Positions 1 through 5,620 of a DNA stretch of 32,055 bases are shown in pieces (within the stretch, counting starts at the first letter, position 1; the number at the start of each line of letters is the position of its first letter). Both the position numbers and the translations under genes were made by a program. Source of the stretch: an uncultured Bacteroidales bacterium (GTDB lineage: Bacteria > Bacteroidota > Bacteroidia > Bacteroidales > UBA932); contig ONPI01000025.1 of assembly GCA_900319685.1 (NCBI GenBank), forward strand, positions 1 through 32,055. The letters run 5' to 3'. The notes under the pieces were generated by a model. That model was not told the DNA's origin, made no database searches, and was given only the letters and a program-made list of their open reading frames with translations.

Positions 1-80
1 GGTGAGTGGCTGAAACCACCGGTTTGCTAAACCGACGTACGGGTCATTCCGTACCACGAGTTCGAATCTCGTCCTCTCCG
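1..80 (+). tRNA. tRNA-Ser (anticodon GCU), 5' end cut off by the window
   Basis: The cloverleaf is readable. The D-arm is GAGTGGCTGAAACCACC. The anticodon loop TTGCTAA has GCT at 26-28. A long variable arm (ACGTACGGG...CCGTAC) is typical of serine tRNAs, and the T-loop TTCGAAT follows. The 3' acceptor strand CCTCTCC ends at 79 and the discriminator G is base 80. CCA is not encoded. About five bases of the 5' acceptor strand lie outside the window. The last 16 bases belong to a 19-bp direct repeat found again at 3118-3136, so this tRNA is the attachment site of an integrated element. Confidence 0.95.
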
Positions 81-83
81 CAA
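65..83 (+). repeat. Attachment-site copy in the tRNA-Ser 3' end
   Basis: The 19-bp sequence aatctcgtcctctccgcaa covers the tRNA T-stem and acceptor 3' strand. It is repeated without mismatch at 3118-3136, and the match ends abruptly on both sides. This is the pattern left by a tyrosine-recombinase element that integrates into a tRNA 3' end and restores it. Confidence 0.75.
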
Positions 84-117
84 AAATCCCTTACAGAGCA
101 TTCTGTGAGGGATTTTT
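82..117 (+). terminator. Hairpin terminator directly after tRNA-Ser
   Basis: Arm 82-97 pairs with 102-117 across a GCAT loop. There are 16 pairs, one of them a G.U, and the right arm ends in five T. It begins right after the tRNA discriminator base. If the element model is right, this terminator came in with the element, and the tRNA's original terminator is the one at 3153-3183. Confidence 0.8.
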
Positions 118-124
118 CGTTTCT

Positions 125-148
125 AGTGTGACAAAAAGTGTGTCAAAA
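125..148 (+). repeat. Tandem 12-bp repeat beside tRNA-Ser, possible recombinase arm sites
   Basis: AGTGTGACAAAA (125-136) is followed directly by AGTGTGTCAAAA (137-148), with one mismatch. Both contain TGNCAAA pointing away from the tRNA. A similar tandem pair lies at nearly the same distance from the tRNA-Leu at 4906-4927. Binding of an integrase arm domain is an inference. Confidence 0.5.
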
Positions 149-235
149 ATGCTATTTCGAGGCCTTCTAACATGTACGTGGAGATTCACGTCTGATTGCG
201 GTCAGCCTCTTTGTATCCGAATACCCCTACCACTT

Positions 236-997
236 TTATAACTCAAGTATCTTACCGCTATCAAACGACTGATGCTCACAGGCAAATACGTACCCTAGTT
301 GATTAGACACACATAGTGTCTTCCCAATCTGCCTATTAATGTTCCGGTGAGAGTGGCCGTAAATCCAATAGTCAGCACCACAAGTCTCAATGAAGTCATC
401 TTCATTTGAAACAAAGGCACCGTTGATACGGCTTCCTTTGAAATCCGGGGATGATAACTGGAATGAAGGAACATGATGTGTTACGATCACCCTCTTAGAT
501 GCGGAGGAAGACTTGCACGCTCGGCGCAAGAAATCCATGCATCGTTCATGCTCCTTATTGAACTGCTCAAAGGTTAACGTTTCTCCCTCGAACATGATCC
601 TATGGAAATCCGTCACTCCGGACTCGGTTGCAAAGGCATCCTGCAGGGGGATGTGGGCCCATAATGTTGAGAGAATCAAGTCAACATCGCCAAAGCTCAC
701 TACGCCATTGTAATAGACTTTCACATTGGAACGGATCTGCAAGAGCTCCCCCTCCTGAAGTGACGCTATATCATAGTATTTGTAAAACTCGTGATTTCCA
801 GGGACAACTATCACCTGTTCATATTGGTCCGCAACTTGACTCCAGAACGGGTGCAAGGAATAATTCTCGTCGCCGATGTATCCGATATCTCCGGCTAATA
901 CAAGGATGTCACCCGCTTTTTCAAGCGGATGTTCCCTCAAGTATCGCCAATTCTCGGCGAACTCCAAATGGAGGTCTGATGCGTATTGAATTTTCAT
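236..997 (-). CDS. Calcineurin-like metallophosphoesterase, third gene of the tRNA-Ser island operon
   Basis: This 253-residue protein has the full set of metal-binding motifs of the calcineurin-like phosphoesterase fold: D8-x-H10 (SDLHLEF), G36-D37 (LAGDIG), G67-N-H-E70 (PGNHEFY), His174-His175 (THHVPS) and G-H-S-H at 214-217. It should be an active two-metal phosphoesterase. The substrate cannot be read from the sequence. No signal peptide or membrane segment is visible, so it is probably cytosolic. The start codon overlaps the stop of the nucleotidyltransferase gene by one base (TAATG), which suggests coupled translation. Because it is co-expressed with a nucleotidyltransferase and a DNA-binding protein inside a mobile element, it may remove or process the product of the nucleotidyltransferase, or cut nucleic acid or nucleotides. 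That role is inference. Confidence 0.88.
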   Translation of the reverse strand: MKIQYASDLHLEFAENWRYLREHPLEKAGDILVLAGDIGYIGDENYSLHPFWSQVADQYEQVIVVPGNHEFYKYYDIASLQEGELLQIRSNVKVYYNGVVSFGDVDLILSTLWAHIPLQDAFATESGVTDFHRIMFEGETLTFEQFNKEHERCMDFLRRACKSSSASKRVIVTHHVPSFQLSSPDFKGSRINGAFVSNEDDFIETCGADYWIYGHSHRNINRQIGKTLCVSNQLGYVFACEHQSFDSGKILEL

Positions 998-1776
998 TAT
1001 TCCTCTACCCTAAAAAGCTTATCAAGCGTCTCGACTAAGTCAGCCACTTCTTCATCCCCAACGCCAAGGGCATCTCGCAAGGCCTGGCTGGGCAACATCG
1101 TACGTATATGCTCAACATAATCTCTGTTCGTGAAAAAGATTCCCTCCGAGCAAGAATATGGTCCAGGAGTTATGATGGCCGCCAGTTTCAAAACGTCATT
1201 CCTATGCTTGGTAATGTCCCTCGTATTAACCTTCTTACCTTGTTCACGATCGGAAAGCAAGTTTAAGAATGCCCTCTCCTTGAGACCGATAAGCGCAAGT
1301 GGCGATGCTACTCTCAAACCATCTACAATCTCACTGTTCTGAACCGTTAAGTGATAGTAATCGTCATCAAGCATTATAGCAGAGAGACTATACTGCTCTT
1401 CTTCCGTCGGAAGAGGCTCGATATGGAAACCAGAAGGAGATCCGAGAGCATCGCTATGTCTCGCAAGAAGTTCTATCTGGATGGGATATCCCTCCTTTGG
1501 ATCCGTAAACCGGTAAAGTTCATATACAGGCTCTTTGTCTTCGCCACGTTTGCGTTTACCATTCTTATACTCACCTTCAAAGATGAATCTCCAGAAAGTT
1601 TCCACAAACGCCGGTGTCAGTTTCTCAACAACGACGATCATATCGATATCGTCCGTCGCCCTTGCATTCATACGGCTTCCTGCGAGAACGGCATCACATG
1701 CTGTTCCGCCAATAACAACATAACAGTCTTGAAATGCAGCGAACGCTTCTTTGAATTTCTCTACTCCGTAGACCAT
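997..1776 (-). CDS. Nucleotidyltransferase, AbiEii/MNT-like
   Basis: A 259-residue protein with a polymerase-beta-type nucleotidyltransferase signature. There is a Gly-Gly pair at 23-24 (VVIGGTA), then R39-x-T41-x-D43-I-D45 (RATDDIDM), with a plausible third acidic residue at E102 (IQIELLA). This arrangement is found in AbiEii-type toxins and related nucleotidyltransferases that transfer nucleotides to RNA or protein targets. It starts 16 bases inside the upstream winged-helix gene and its stop overlaps the phosphoesterase start, so all three are almost certainly one transcript. In AbiE systems the gene next to a wHTH antitoxin encodes the nucleotidyltransferase toxin, and the arrangement here fits that. 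The C-terminal half is helical and not recognised. The family call is moderately secure; toxicity is inference. Confidence 0.75.
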   Translation of the reverse strand: MVYGVEKFKEAFAAFQDCYVVIGGTACDAVLAGSRMNARATDDIDMIVVVEKLTPAFVETFWRFIFEGEYKNGKRKRGEDKEPVYELYRFTDPKEGYPIQIELLARHSDALGSPSGFHIEPLPTEEEQYSLSAIMLDDDYYHLTVQNSEIVDGLRVASPLALIGLKERAFLNLLSDREQGKKVNTRDITKHRNDVLKLAAIITPGPYSCSEGIFFTNRDYVEHIRTMLPSQALRDALGVGDEEVADLVETLDKLFRVEE

Positions 1777-2687
1777 ATTGCTTTTATCATTAATTCGATT
1801 TCTTTTTGGACACGCTCATCCTTATTCTCTTGGAGAGACAGGGCGAGGGACAGCTTATCCACCCACGGACCACTCCCAATGGGAGGATATTTCCAAACCT
1901 CGATTCTGATTCTCCCATCTTCCAGGCCATTATCTTTCGGAGCGACACTTCGGTCCAAGACCAATGTCTGCATCTGCTCTGGATTTAAGTGTGAATAATG
2001 CGCCAGCGCATTGATACCACCAATAATTCCGGAACCATCGAAGGTGTCATAATAACGTACAGTTAAAATAGGTGACACCAAATAAGGCCGTGCCTTTTCC
2101 CAAAGTTCCTTTCCGATATACCTAAAGTGAAACAACTTGATTTTACCGAATCTATCGGAAATACCCAATCCCACCTCTTCCAAAGTCGTGATTGCCCGAG
2201 ATACGGTGAGATAGGACAGTGGGACCGCAGAACTTATTTCAGAGAGCGTTTTCCCCTCCAGACTCTCAACCTGAAGATGGGAAAGAAGCAAATATTGCGC
2301 TGCGGGAGTCAGCCTCTTAGCTCTGGCCCTATCCGATATCTTTTTCCCGGCGTATAAAAATGGGAGTCTCGCATACTCCTTGTCCGGCATAAAGTAGAAA
2401 AGCCCTCTTTCGGCATAACGAACCCTCTGGTAACGGGGAGCATCGGGAAGAAGAAAAACTATCGGCTTGGAGAAGAATGATCCCAATCGATAAGCATAAT
2501 GCTCCAGTTGTAAAGGAGTGACCTCTTTCCCTTGCTTCAAAGAAGGGACGATAAACTCTCTTCCGTCAAATAAGCATTCATAAAAATCGAACATCCATTT
2601 CGCTTCAGCCCATAGCCCTTTTAGCCTAGCCTTTTCAACCGGGGTCAGATCTAAGATATTACCATCAATGCCAATTCTCATTTTCAT
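1761..2687 (-). CDS. Winged-helix DNA-binding protein, AbiEi-like antitoxin candidate
   Basis: The frame is open from an ATG at 2714, but I prefer the ATG at 2687 (308 aa; a further ATG lies at 2681). The 2714 codon lies inside the palindrome 2692-2728 and just after the -7 box 2725-2732, leaving no room for a leader. Residues 126-186 form a winged helix-turn-helix (LTPAAQYLL..., TLSEISSAV, LTVSRAITTLEEVGL). About 120 unrecognised residues precede it. After it comes a segment with SGIIGGINALAHYSHL, recalling the SGxSALxxY stretch common in AbiEi-like proteins. AbiEi antitoxins bind inverted repeats in their own promoter, and a near-perfect one is present here. Being first in the operon fits an autorepressor. 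The central rather than N-terminal wHTH is unlike classic AbiEi, so the assignment is tentative. Confidence 0.7.
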   Translation of the reverse strand: MKMRIGIDGNILDLTPVEKARLKGLWAEAKWMFDFYECLFDGREFIVPSLKQGKEVTPLQLEHYAYRLGSFFSKPIVFLLPDAPRYQRVRYAERGLFYFMPDKEYARLPFLYAGKKISDRARAKRLTPAAQYLLLSHLQVESLEGKTLSEISSAVPLSYLTVSRAITTLEEVGLGISDRFGKIKLFHFRYIGKELWEKARPYLVSPILTVRYYDTFDGSGIIGGINALAHYSHLNPEQMQTLVLDRSVAPKDNGLEDGRIRIEVWKYPPIGSGPWVDKLSLALSLQENKDERVQKEIELMIKAIWSTE

Positions 2688-2691
2688 CAAA

Positions 2692-2728
2692 TTTGCTACA
2701 TTTTCACACCTCATGAAAACGTAGCAAA
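2692..2728 (-). promoter_or_regulatory. 37-bp palindromic operator over the island operon promoter
   Basis: Arms TTTGCTACATTTTCA (2692-2706) and TGAAAACGTAGCAAA (2714-2728) are reverse complements at 14 of 15 positions with a 7-base spacer. It overlaps the -7 box at 2725-2732 and the expected transcription start, an ideal place for repression. The obvious ligand is the winged-helix protein encoded just downstream. Confidence 0.65.
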
Positions 2729-2732
2729 AGTA
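2725..2732 (-). promoter_or_regulatory. Bacteroidota -7 box of the island operon
   Basis: On the minus strand this reads TACTTTTG, matching TAnnTTTG. The position about 19 bp upstream is T-rich without a clear TTTG. Transcription would start near 2720, which supports a translation start at 2687 or 2681 rather than 2714. Confidence 0.5.
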
Positions 2733-3117
2733 ATGATAATTTATTAAAATAAAAAGGATTTCACTTTATTAAAGCAACCCATCAAACTTCGTCATCGAGC
2801 TCGCCTTGACGGAGTCCAGATAGGCCTAGGATTCGGAGAGTTCCCGTGATTTGATAGATCGTAAAAATATCGGAAATCCGATAAAATGTCGCCTTATCAG
2901 CATTTCCCTTTTCTACGATTCCATAAAAAATCACATTTTCGGCAATAAAAATGGGCAAATAATCACATTTTCAAGGTTCACCACTAACAGATTTACTGAC
3001 AAAACCACTTCATACCATTTAACACAAACGCCTACAAATCAGAATAAACCGGAACCGCAATCACTTCTAAATCAACACGATTTAAAACAATTTGATATAA
3101 TTCAAACCTTTCTGCCA
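2733..3117. other. AT-rich intergenic end of the tRNA-Ser island, no gene seen
   Basis: No convincing gene is present. The stretch is much poorer in G/C than the core genome (19 of 60 bases at 2881-2940). It holds a small hairpin TATCGG-AAAT-CCGATA (2868-2883) and an exact 12-bp direct repeat AATCACATTTTC at 2929-2940 and 2961-2972. The 32-bp period is about three helical turns. These could be protein-binding sites for excision or integration, but that is a guess. A 112-codon plus-strand frame crossing the att repeat looks spurious. Confidence 0.5.
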
Positions 3118-3136
3118 AATCTCGTCCTCTCCGCAA
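3118..3136 (+). repeat. Distal attachment-site copy of the tRNA-Ser island
   Basis: Exact 19-bp copy of 65-83 with no tRNA body upstream. It marks the far end of the integrated element. The bases immediately after it lead into the terminator 3153-3183. Confidence 0.75.
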
Positions 3137-3152
3137 CCCTTTTGGGACCATG

Positions 3153-3183
3153 CAGCCGGCTGCGCAAGCAGCTGGCTGTTTTT
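3153..3183 (+). terminator. Strong rho-independent terminator, probably the original tRNA-Ser terminator
   Basis: CAGCCGGCTGC (3153-3163), loop GCAA, GCAGCTGGCTG (3168-3178), then five T. The stem has 11 pairs including one G.U. It lies 17 bases past the distal att copy, where a tRNA-Ser terminator would stand if the island were removed. Confidence 0.85.
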
Positions 3184-3222
3184 GTGTAATGAGTAACTTT
3201 GAACCGTCATTTTTTGGTAAAG

Positions 3223-3257
3223 GTAAATCGACAGATTTTCGTAAAGTAAAATCGACA
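3223..3257. repeat. Short direct repeats, possible remnant of another IS end
   Basis: GTAAATCGACA (3223-3233) and GTAAAATCGACA (3246-3257) lie 23 bp apart between the terminator and the IS3 element. On the minus strand they read TGTCGATTT(T)AC twice, resembling the multiple terminal repeats of IS21-type elements. No transposase accompanies them, so this is only a suggestion. Confidence 0.25.
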
Positions 3258-3396
3258 CCTTGTCATTTCCTGATTTAGGTTGACTCAGATTGAGTCTTTC
3301 CCTAGAAGAAGTTGACTCTGGTTTAACGTTATTACTGGTATAAGTTGACTTTCGTCTTTATCCCTGTTTTTGGTTGTTTCCCAGGTCCTATCCCGT

Positions 3397-4425
3397 TCAG
3401 GGGTTGACTGGAGGGCGTAGCCCGGAAGGAGACCCCTGAACGACGGACAAAGGTAAACGATTTTCAGGGATTTCCAAAGCCTTCTTCTTGATTACCTCCT
3501 CGCGGTGGCTGATCCAGCGTTTCGTTATCTCCCCCTCGCAGAGGGCCGCCATCGCAGGCGTCATCATATCGATGCTCATATGAGGACGTTCGTTATTGTA
3601 GAAGTCAACGGCACTGGCAACAGATGCAATCACCTCGCCGATGCTTGTGAAGCGCTTCCCTTTGAGCAGCTCATTCTTCATCGTGTTATTGATGCGCTCC
3701 GCCTGGGCATTGTCCTTTGGGTCTCCGGATTCCGTCATACTTACGAGTATATGATTGTCGTTCAGCAGCTTGATATATTCCGCGCTGGCGTACTGGCAGC
3801 CGCGATCCGAGTGATGGATTAGATGGATGTCATGCTTCCCCGCTATGCGTTTCAAAGCCATCTTCAAGGCCTCTAAAGGATAGACTGTTTCCAATGTAGG
3901 GCCAACGCTCCAGCCGATGATTTCCTCCGTATAGGCATCCAGGATAAGGGACAGGTAACAGAAGATATAATGGCTAGCATCCATCCAGATGATGATATAT
4001 GTGATATCACTGACCCATAGTTGGTTCGGCCCTGTAGGTATAAGGTCCTTGACGAGGTTGGGGTATGTCGGAAGCCCGTGTGAGGAGTCCGTCGTACGGG
4101 GCTTCCGTATCTTCAACCGGACTTTCAGGTTGTGCCTGTCGATAATATCCGCAAACCAGTCTCGTCCGATTGGGTCATTCCCTTGGAAGTCACGCCGGTA
4201 CATATGCCATAGTTTGTCCCCTCCTATTCCAGGATCTTTCATCCGGATGTCCTTGATGTACTCCAAGGCGAAAGCCACCCTGGCTGCGCGAGCCAGAACC
4301 TTTGATTCATCGTGTTTGTAACATGCCTGCTTCGATACGCCAAACAGCTCGCAAAGATGTTGAACCTCATATCGTTTGGGGTCCTTCGCGTGCAGGTTCT
4401 CTACTGCTTGGCGCCAGCTTTTTTT
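3397..4425 (-). CDS. IS3-family transposase OrfB (DDE integrase part), made by -1 frameshift
   Basis: The frame is open from the slippery A-run at 4425. The only in-frame start-like codon is a GTG at 4278, well inside the conserved N-terminal HTH_21-like segment (EVQHLCELFGVSKQACYKH), so synthesis as an OrfAB fusion is the natural reading. The rve/DDE core has D (WVSDITYI), D (HHSDRGCQYAS) and E (DNAQAERINNTMK), with 35 residues between the second and third, as in IS3 elements. It catalyses cutting and joining of the element's ends. All catalytic residues are present and there is no internal stop, so it may be active. Confidence 0.9.
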   Translation of the reverse strand, partial: KKSWRQAVENLHAKDPKRYEVQHLCELFGVSKQACYKHDESKVLARAARVAFALEYIKDIRMKDPGIGGDKLWHMYRRDFQGNDPIGRDWFADIIDRHNLKVRLKIRKPRTTDSSHGLPTYPNLVKDLIPTGPNQLWVSDITYIIIWMDASHYIFCYLSLILDAYTEEIIGWSVGPTLETVYPLEALKMALKRIAGKHDIHLIHHSDRGCQYASAEYIKLLNDNHILVSMTESGDPKDNAQAERINNTMKNELLKGKRFTSIGEVIASVASAVDFYNNERPHMSIDMMTPAMAALCEGEITKRWISHREEVIKKKALEIPENRLPLSVVQGSPSGLRPPVNP

Positions 4426-4793
4426 CTTATCGGGATGTTGAACTTGGCTTCAGCCACATTGATGAGCTCGTCGTACGCTTCTGCCTTGATCTCGGCCTTG
4501 GTAAGCTGTGCCCGCAGTTTCTTCAGTTCGGCCTGAAGCTCCATAACAGTCTTCGGGAGTTCTTCTGCCTGAGCCTCCGGAGAAGGTTTGGAGACCTTCT
4601 TGACTTTTTTAACGCCTTTCATGGATGCCATTTGCGGGTTTTGTTCTGCAAAGATAGCAATCCATTTGTAAAGAATCGCACGGGAGATGGGAAGCGCACG
4701 GCTTATCTGCGTCACACGCATACCCTCTTGGAAGTACAATTTCATCGCTTTCTCATAGTAGAGATCGCGCTTACTTGAAAATCTGAAGTCCAT
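4401..4793 (-). CDS. IS3-family OrfA (HTH and leucine-zipper protein)
   Basis: The start is taken at ATG 4793 (130 aa, beginning MDFRFSSKRD). The frame continues up to a TTG inside the inverted repeat, which is less likely. The N-terminal part is an IS3/IS911-type helix-turn-helix (YFQEGMRVTQISRALPISRAILYKW). It is followed by a basic linker and a heptad-rich stretch (VMELQAELKKLRAQLTKAEIKAEAYDELI) for oligomerisation. It binds the element ends and, joined to OrfB by frameshifting, forms the transposase. Its last codons run over the A7-G slippery site at 4425-4418. Confidence 0.88.
   Translation of the reverse strand: MDFRFSSKRDLYYEKAMKLYFQEGMRVTQISRALPISRAILYKWIAIFAEQNPQMASMKGVKKVKKVSKPSPEAQAEELPKTVMELQAELKKLRAQLTKAEIKAEAYDELINVAEAKFNIPIRKKAGAKQ
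4419..4425 (-). promoter_or_regulatory. Programmed -1 frameshift site of the IS3 element
   Basis: On the minus strand the sequence is A AAA AAA followed by G. OrfA reads AAA AAA GCT and ends at a TAG six codons after the A-run. OrfB lies in the -1 frame and is open across the run. A-A-AAA-AAG motifs are the usual IS3-family slippery sites. Confidence 0.75.
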
Positions 4794-4905
4794 TTGTTGA
4801 TCGCATTTGCGAGTCAACTTTTTTCAGGGAAAGACAAGCAGAACAAAAAAAAGCGTTCTCTAAGGCGCTTCACGGAACGGATTAAGAAGCGAAGAGAAGA
4901 TAGAG

Positions 4906-4927
4906 ATGTTTGCCAAATGTTTGCCAA
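4906..4927 (-). repeat. Tandem 11-bp repeat beside tRNA-Leu, possible recombinase arm sites
   Basis: ATGTTTGCCAA occurs twice in exact tandem (4906-4916, 4917-4927). Read away from the tRNA (minus strand) it is TTGGCAAACAT twice, with TGGCAAA matching the TGNCAAA of the repeat beside tRNA-Ser. The nearest copy begins 46 bases after the tRNA 3' end; the figure is 45 on the serine side. No second copy of the tRNA-Leu 3' end is seen in the window. Confidence 0.45.
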
Positions 4928-4935
4928 GTAAAGGA

Positions 4936-4969
4936 AAATACGCCTTCTAGATATCTAGAAAGCGTATTT
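4936..4969 (-). terminator. Terminator of tRNA-Leu
   Basis: Arms 4936-4950 and 4955-4969 pair over 15 positions, with one G.U on the minus-strand RNA and a 4-base ATAT loop. The hairpin starts with AAATACGC and ends GCGTATTT, followed by TCC in the minus-strand direction. It lies four bases from the tRNA 3' end. Confidence 0.7.
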
Positions 4970-4972
4970 CTG

Positions 4973-5057
4973 TGCCCCGGGCGGGACTCGAACCCGCACG
5001 GCCGTTTCGGGCCAAGGGATTTTAAGTCCCTCGTGTCTACCATTCCACCACCAAGGC
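4973..5057 (-). tRNA. tRNA-Leu (anticodon UAA)
   Basis: The 85-base cloverleaf reads from GCCTTGG at 5057 to CCGGGGC-A at 4973. The acceptor stem contains two G.U pairs. The D-arm is GGTGGAATGGTAGACAC. The anticodon loop CTTAAAA has TAA at 5024-5022 (minus). The long variable arm (TTGGCCCGAAACGGCC) is typical of leucine tRNAs. The T-arm is GCGGG-TTCGAGT-CCCGC. CCA is not encoded. Confidence 0.95.
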
Positions 5058-5107
5058 GTGGTGTAATCAATACACCGCCACAAAGGTAGTAAAAATTAAA
5101 ATAGTAG

Positions 5108-5137
5108 TTGTTTTACCGAAGACTTTGTTTACTTTTG
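5108..5137 (+). promoter_or_regulatory. Promoter of the 5144-8213 operon
   Basis: TTG at 5108-5110, a 19-base spacer, and TACTTTTG at 5130-5137 match the Bacteroidota promoter pattern. Because it lies inside the longest open frame (from 5108), it argues for translation starting at the ATG at 5144. Confidence 0.6.
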
Positions 5138-5143
5138 CTTATT

Positions 5144-5620
5144 ATGAATAAACGTTTACTTCTTATACTGTTTTCAGTAGTAGTGTCAGTTTCCTGCTCC
5201 AAGGAGAATACTGTCGATTCCAGAATGGAACGTATAGCCGGAGAATACACTCTTCGCGCCGTGATCAACGGCAAATTGAATGAACTATATGAATATGGAT
5301 ACGACCTGATGAATCGGCCTATAGGAACTATTGTGAAAAAGAACGACGGATGGTTTTTCGACTATCTGCTTCCATATCCCAAAAAAGATGGAACCATTGA
5401 ATTTGTAAATGTTGAACAGCCTATGACTTGGGATCCCATCTTGGATGCCTATTGTTTTATTGGATCCAAACCTGCGGGCCCTGACTTTTCCTCGAGTGGG
5501 ATTCCATTGATTTATTACGACGAAGAGAGCTTTAAAGTGCAATATGGTGTATTTACTCAATATACTGCACATAGATTCGGCCGTAGATTCATCCACTTGT
5601 TTACCTGGACCAAAAAATGA
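5144..5620 (+). CDS. Small lipoprotein of unknown function
   Basis: A 158-residue protein starting MNKRLLLILF. The hydrophobic signal segment and lipobox SVSC put the lipidated cysteine at 18, followed by SKEN, so it should be anchored in the envelope. I do not recognise the mature domain; it is rich in aromatic residues and in short beta-like segments and could be a small beta-sandwich. The start at 5144 rather than 5108 is chosen because the promoter -7 box lies between them and the signal peptide begins here. The stop overlaps the next gene by ATGA. This gene and the next are visibly AT-richer than the peptidase gene that follows. Confidence 0.75.
   Translation: MNKRLLLILFSVVVSVSCSKENTVDSRMERIAGEYTLRAVINGKLNELYEYGYDLMNRPIGTIVKKNDGWFFDYLLPYPKKDGTIEFVNVEQPMTWDPILDAYCFIGSKPAGPDFSSSGIPLIYYDEESFKVQYGVFTQYTAHRFGRRFIHLFTWTKK

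Larger units (their letters stand above)
65..3136. mobile_element. Putative integrase-less element integrated in tRNA-Ser
   Basis: The element is bounded by exact 19-bp direct repeats (65-83 and 3118-3136), the first being the tRNA-Ser 3' end. Between them lie a new terminator, a tandem repeat, the three-gene minus-strand operon 236-2687 and an AT-rich segment without genes. No recombinase, relaxase or replication gene is visible, so it would need a helper integrase in trans or has decayed. Outside the distal repeat a strong terminator (3153-3183) sits where the tRNA's original terminator would be expected before integration. The boundaries are seen directly; mobility is inferred. Confidence 0.65.
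3294..4835 (-). mobile_element. IS3-family insertion sequence, about 1.54 kb
   Basis: The element carries orfA and orfB in the usual overlapping arrangement. Its ends are imperfect 25-bp inverted repeats: 3294-3318 begins GTCTTTCCCT and ends AAGTTGACTC, and the complement of 4811-4835 begins and ends the same way, matching at 22 of 25 positions. Length, gene order and frameshift site fit the IS3 family. No clear target-site duplication is seen (left flank ATTGA, right flank AAGCA), so the true ends may differ by a base or two, or a deletion or rearrangement removed a flank. The copy appears intact. Confidence 0.85.

Noticed and set aside
1351..1998. A 215-codon plus-strand frame opposite the nucleotidyltransferase and wHTH genes
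   Set aside because: Shadow of two genes with clear motifs; its own translation has none.
2868..2883. Small perfect hairpin TATCGG-AAAT-CCGATA as a terminator
   Set aside because: The stem has only six pairs and no T tract follows; kept only as a note in the intergenic entry.
2851..3189. A 112-codon plus-strand frame in the AT-rich island end
   Set aside because: It crosses the att repeat and the terminator hairpin, its composition is that of random AT-rich DNA, and no domain or ribosome-binding site is seen.
4882..5070. A 62-codon minus-strand frame over tRNA-Leu
   Set aside because: It reads through the tRNA and its terminator.
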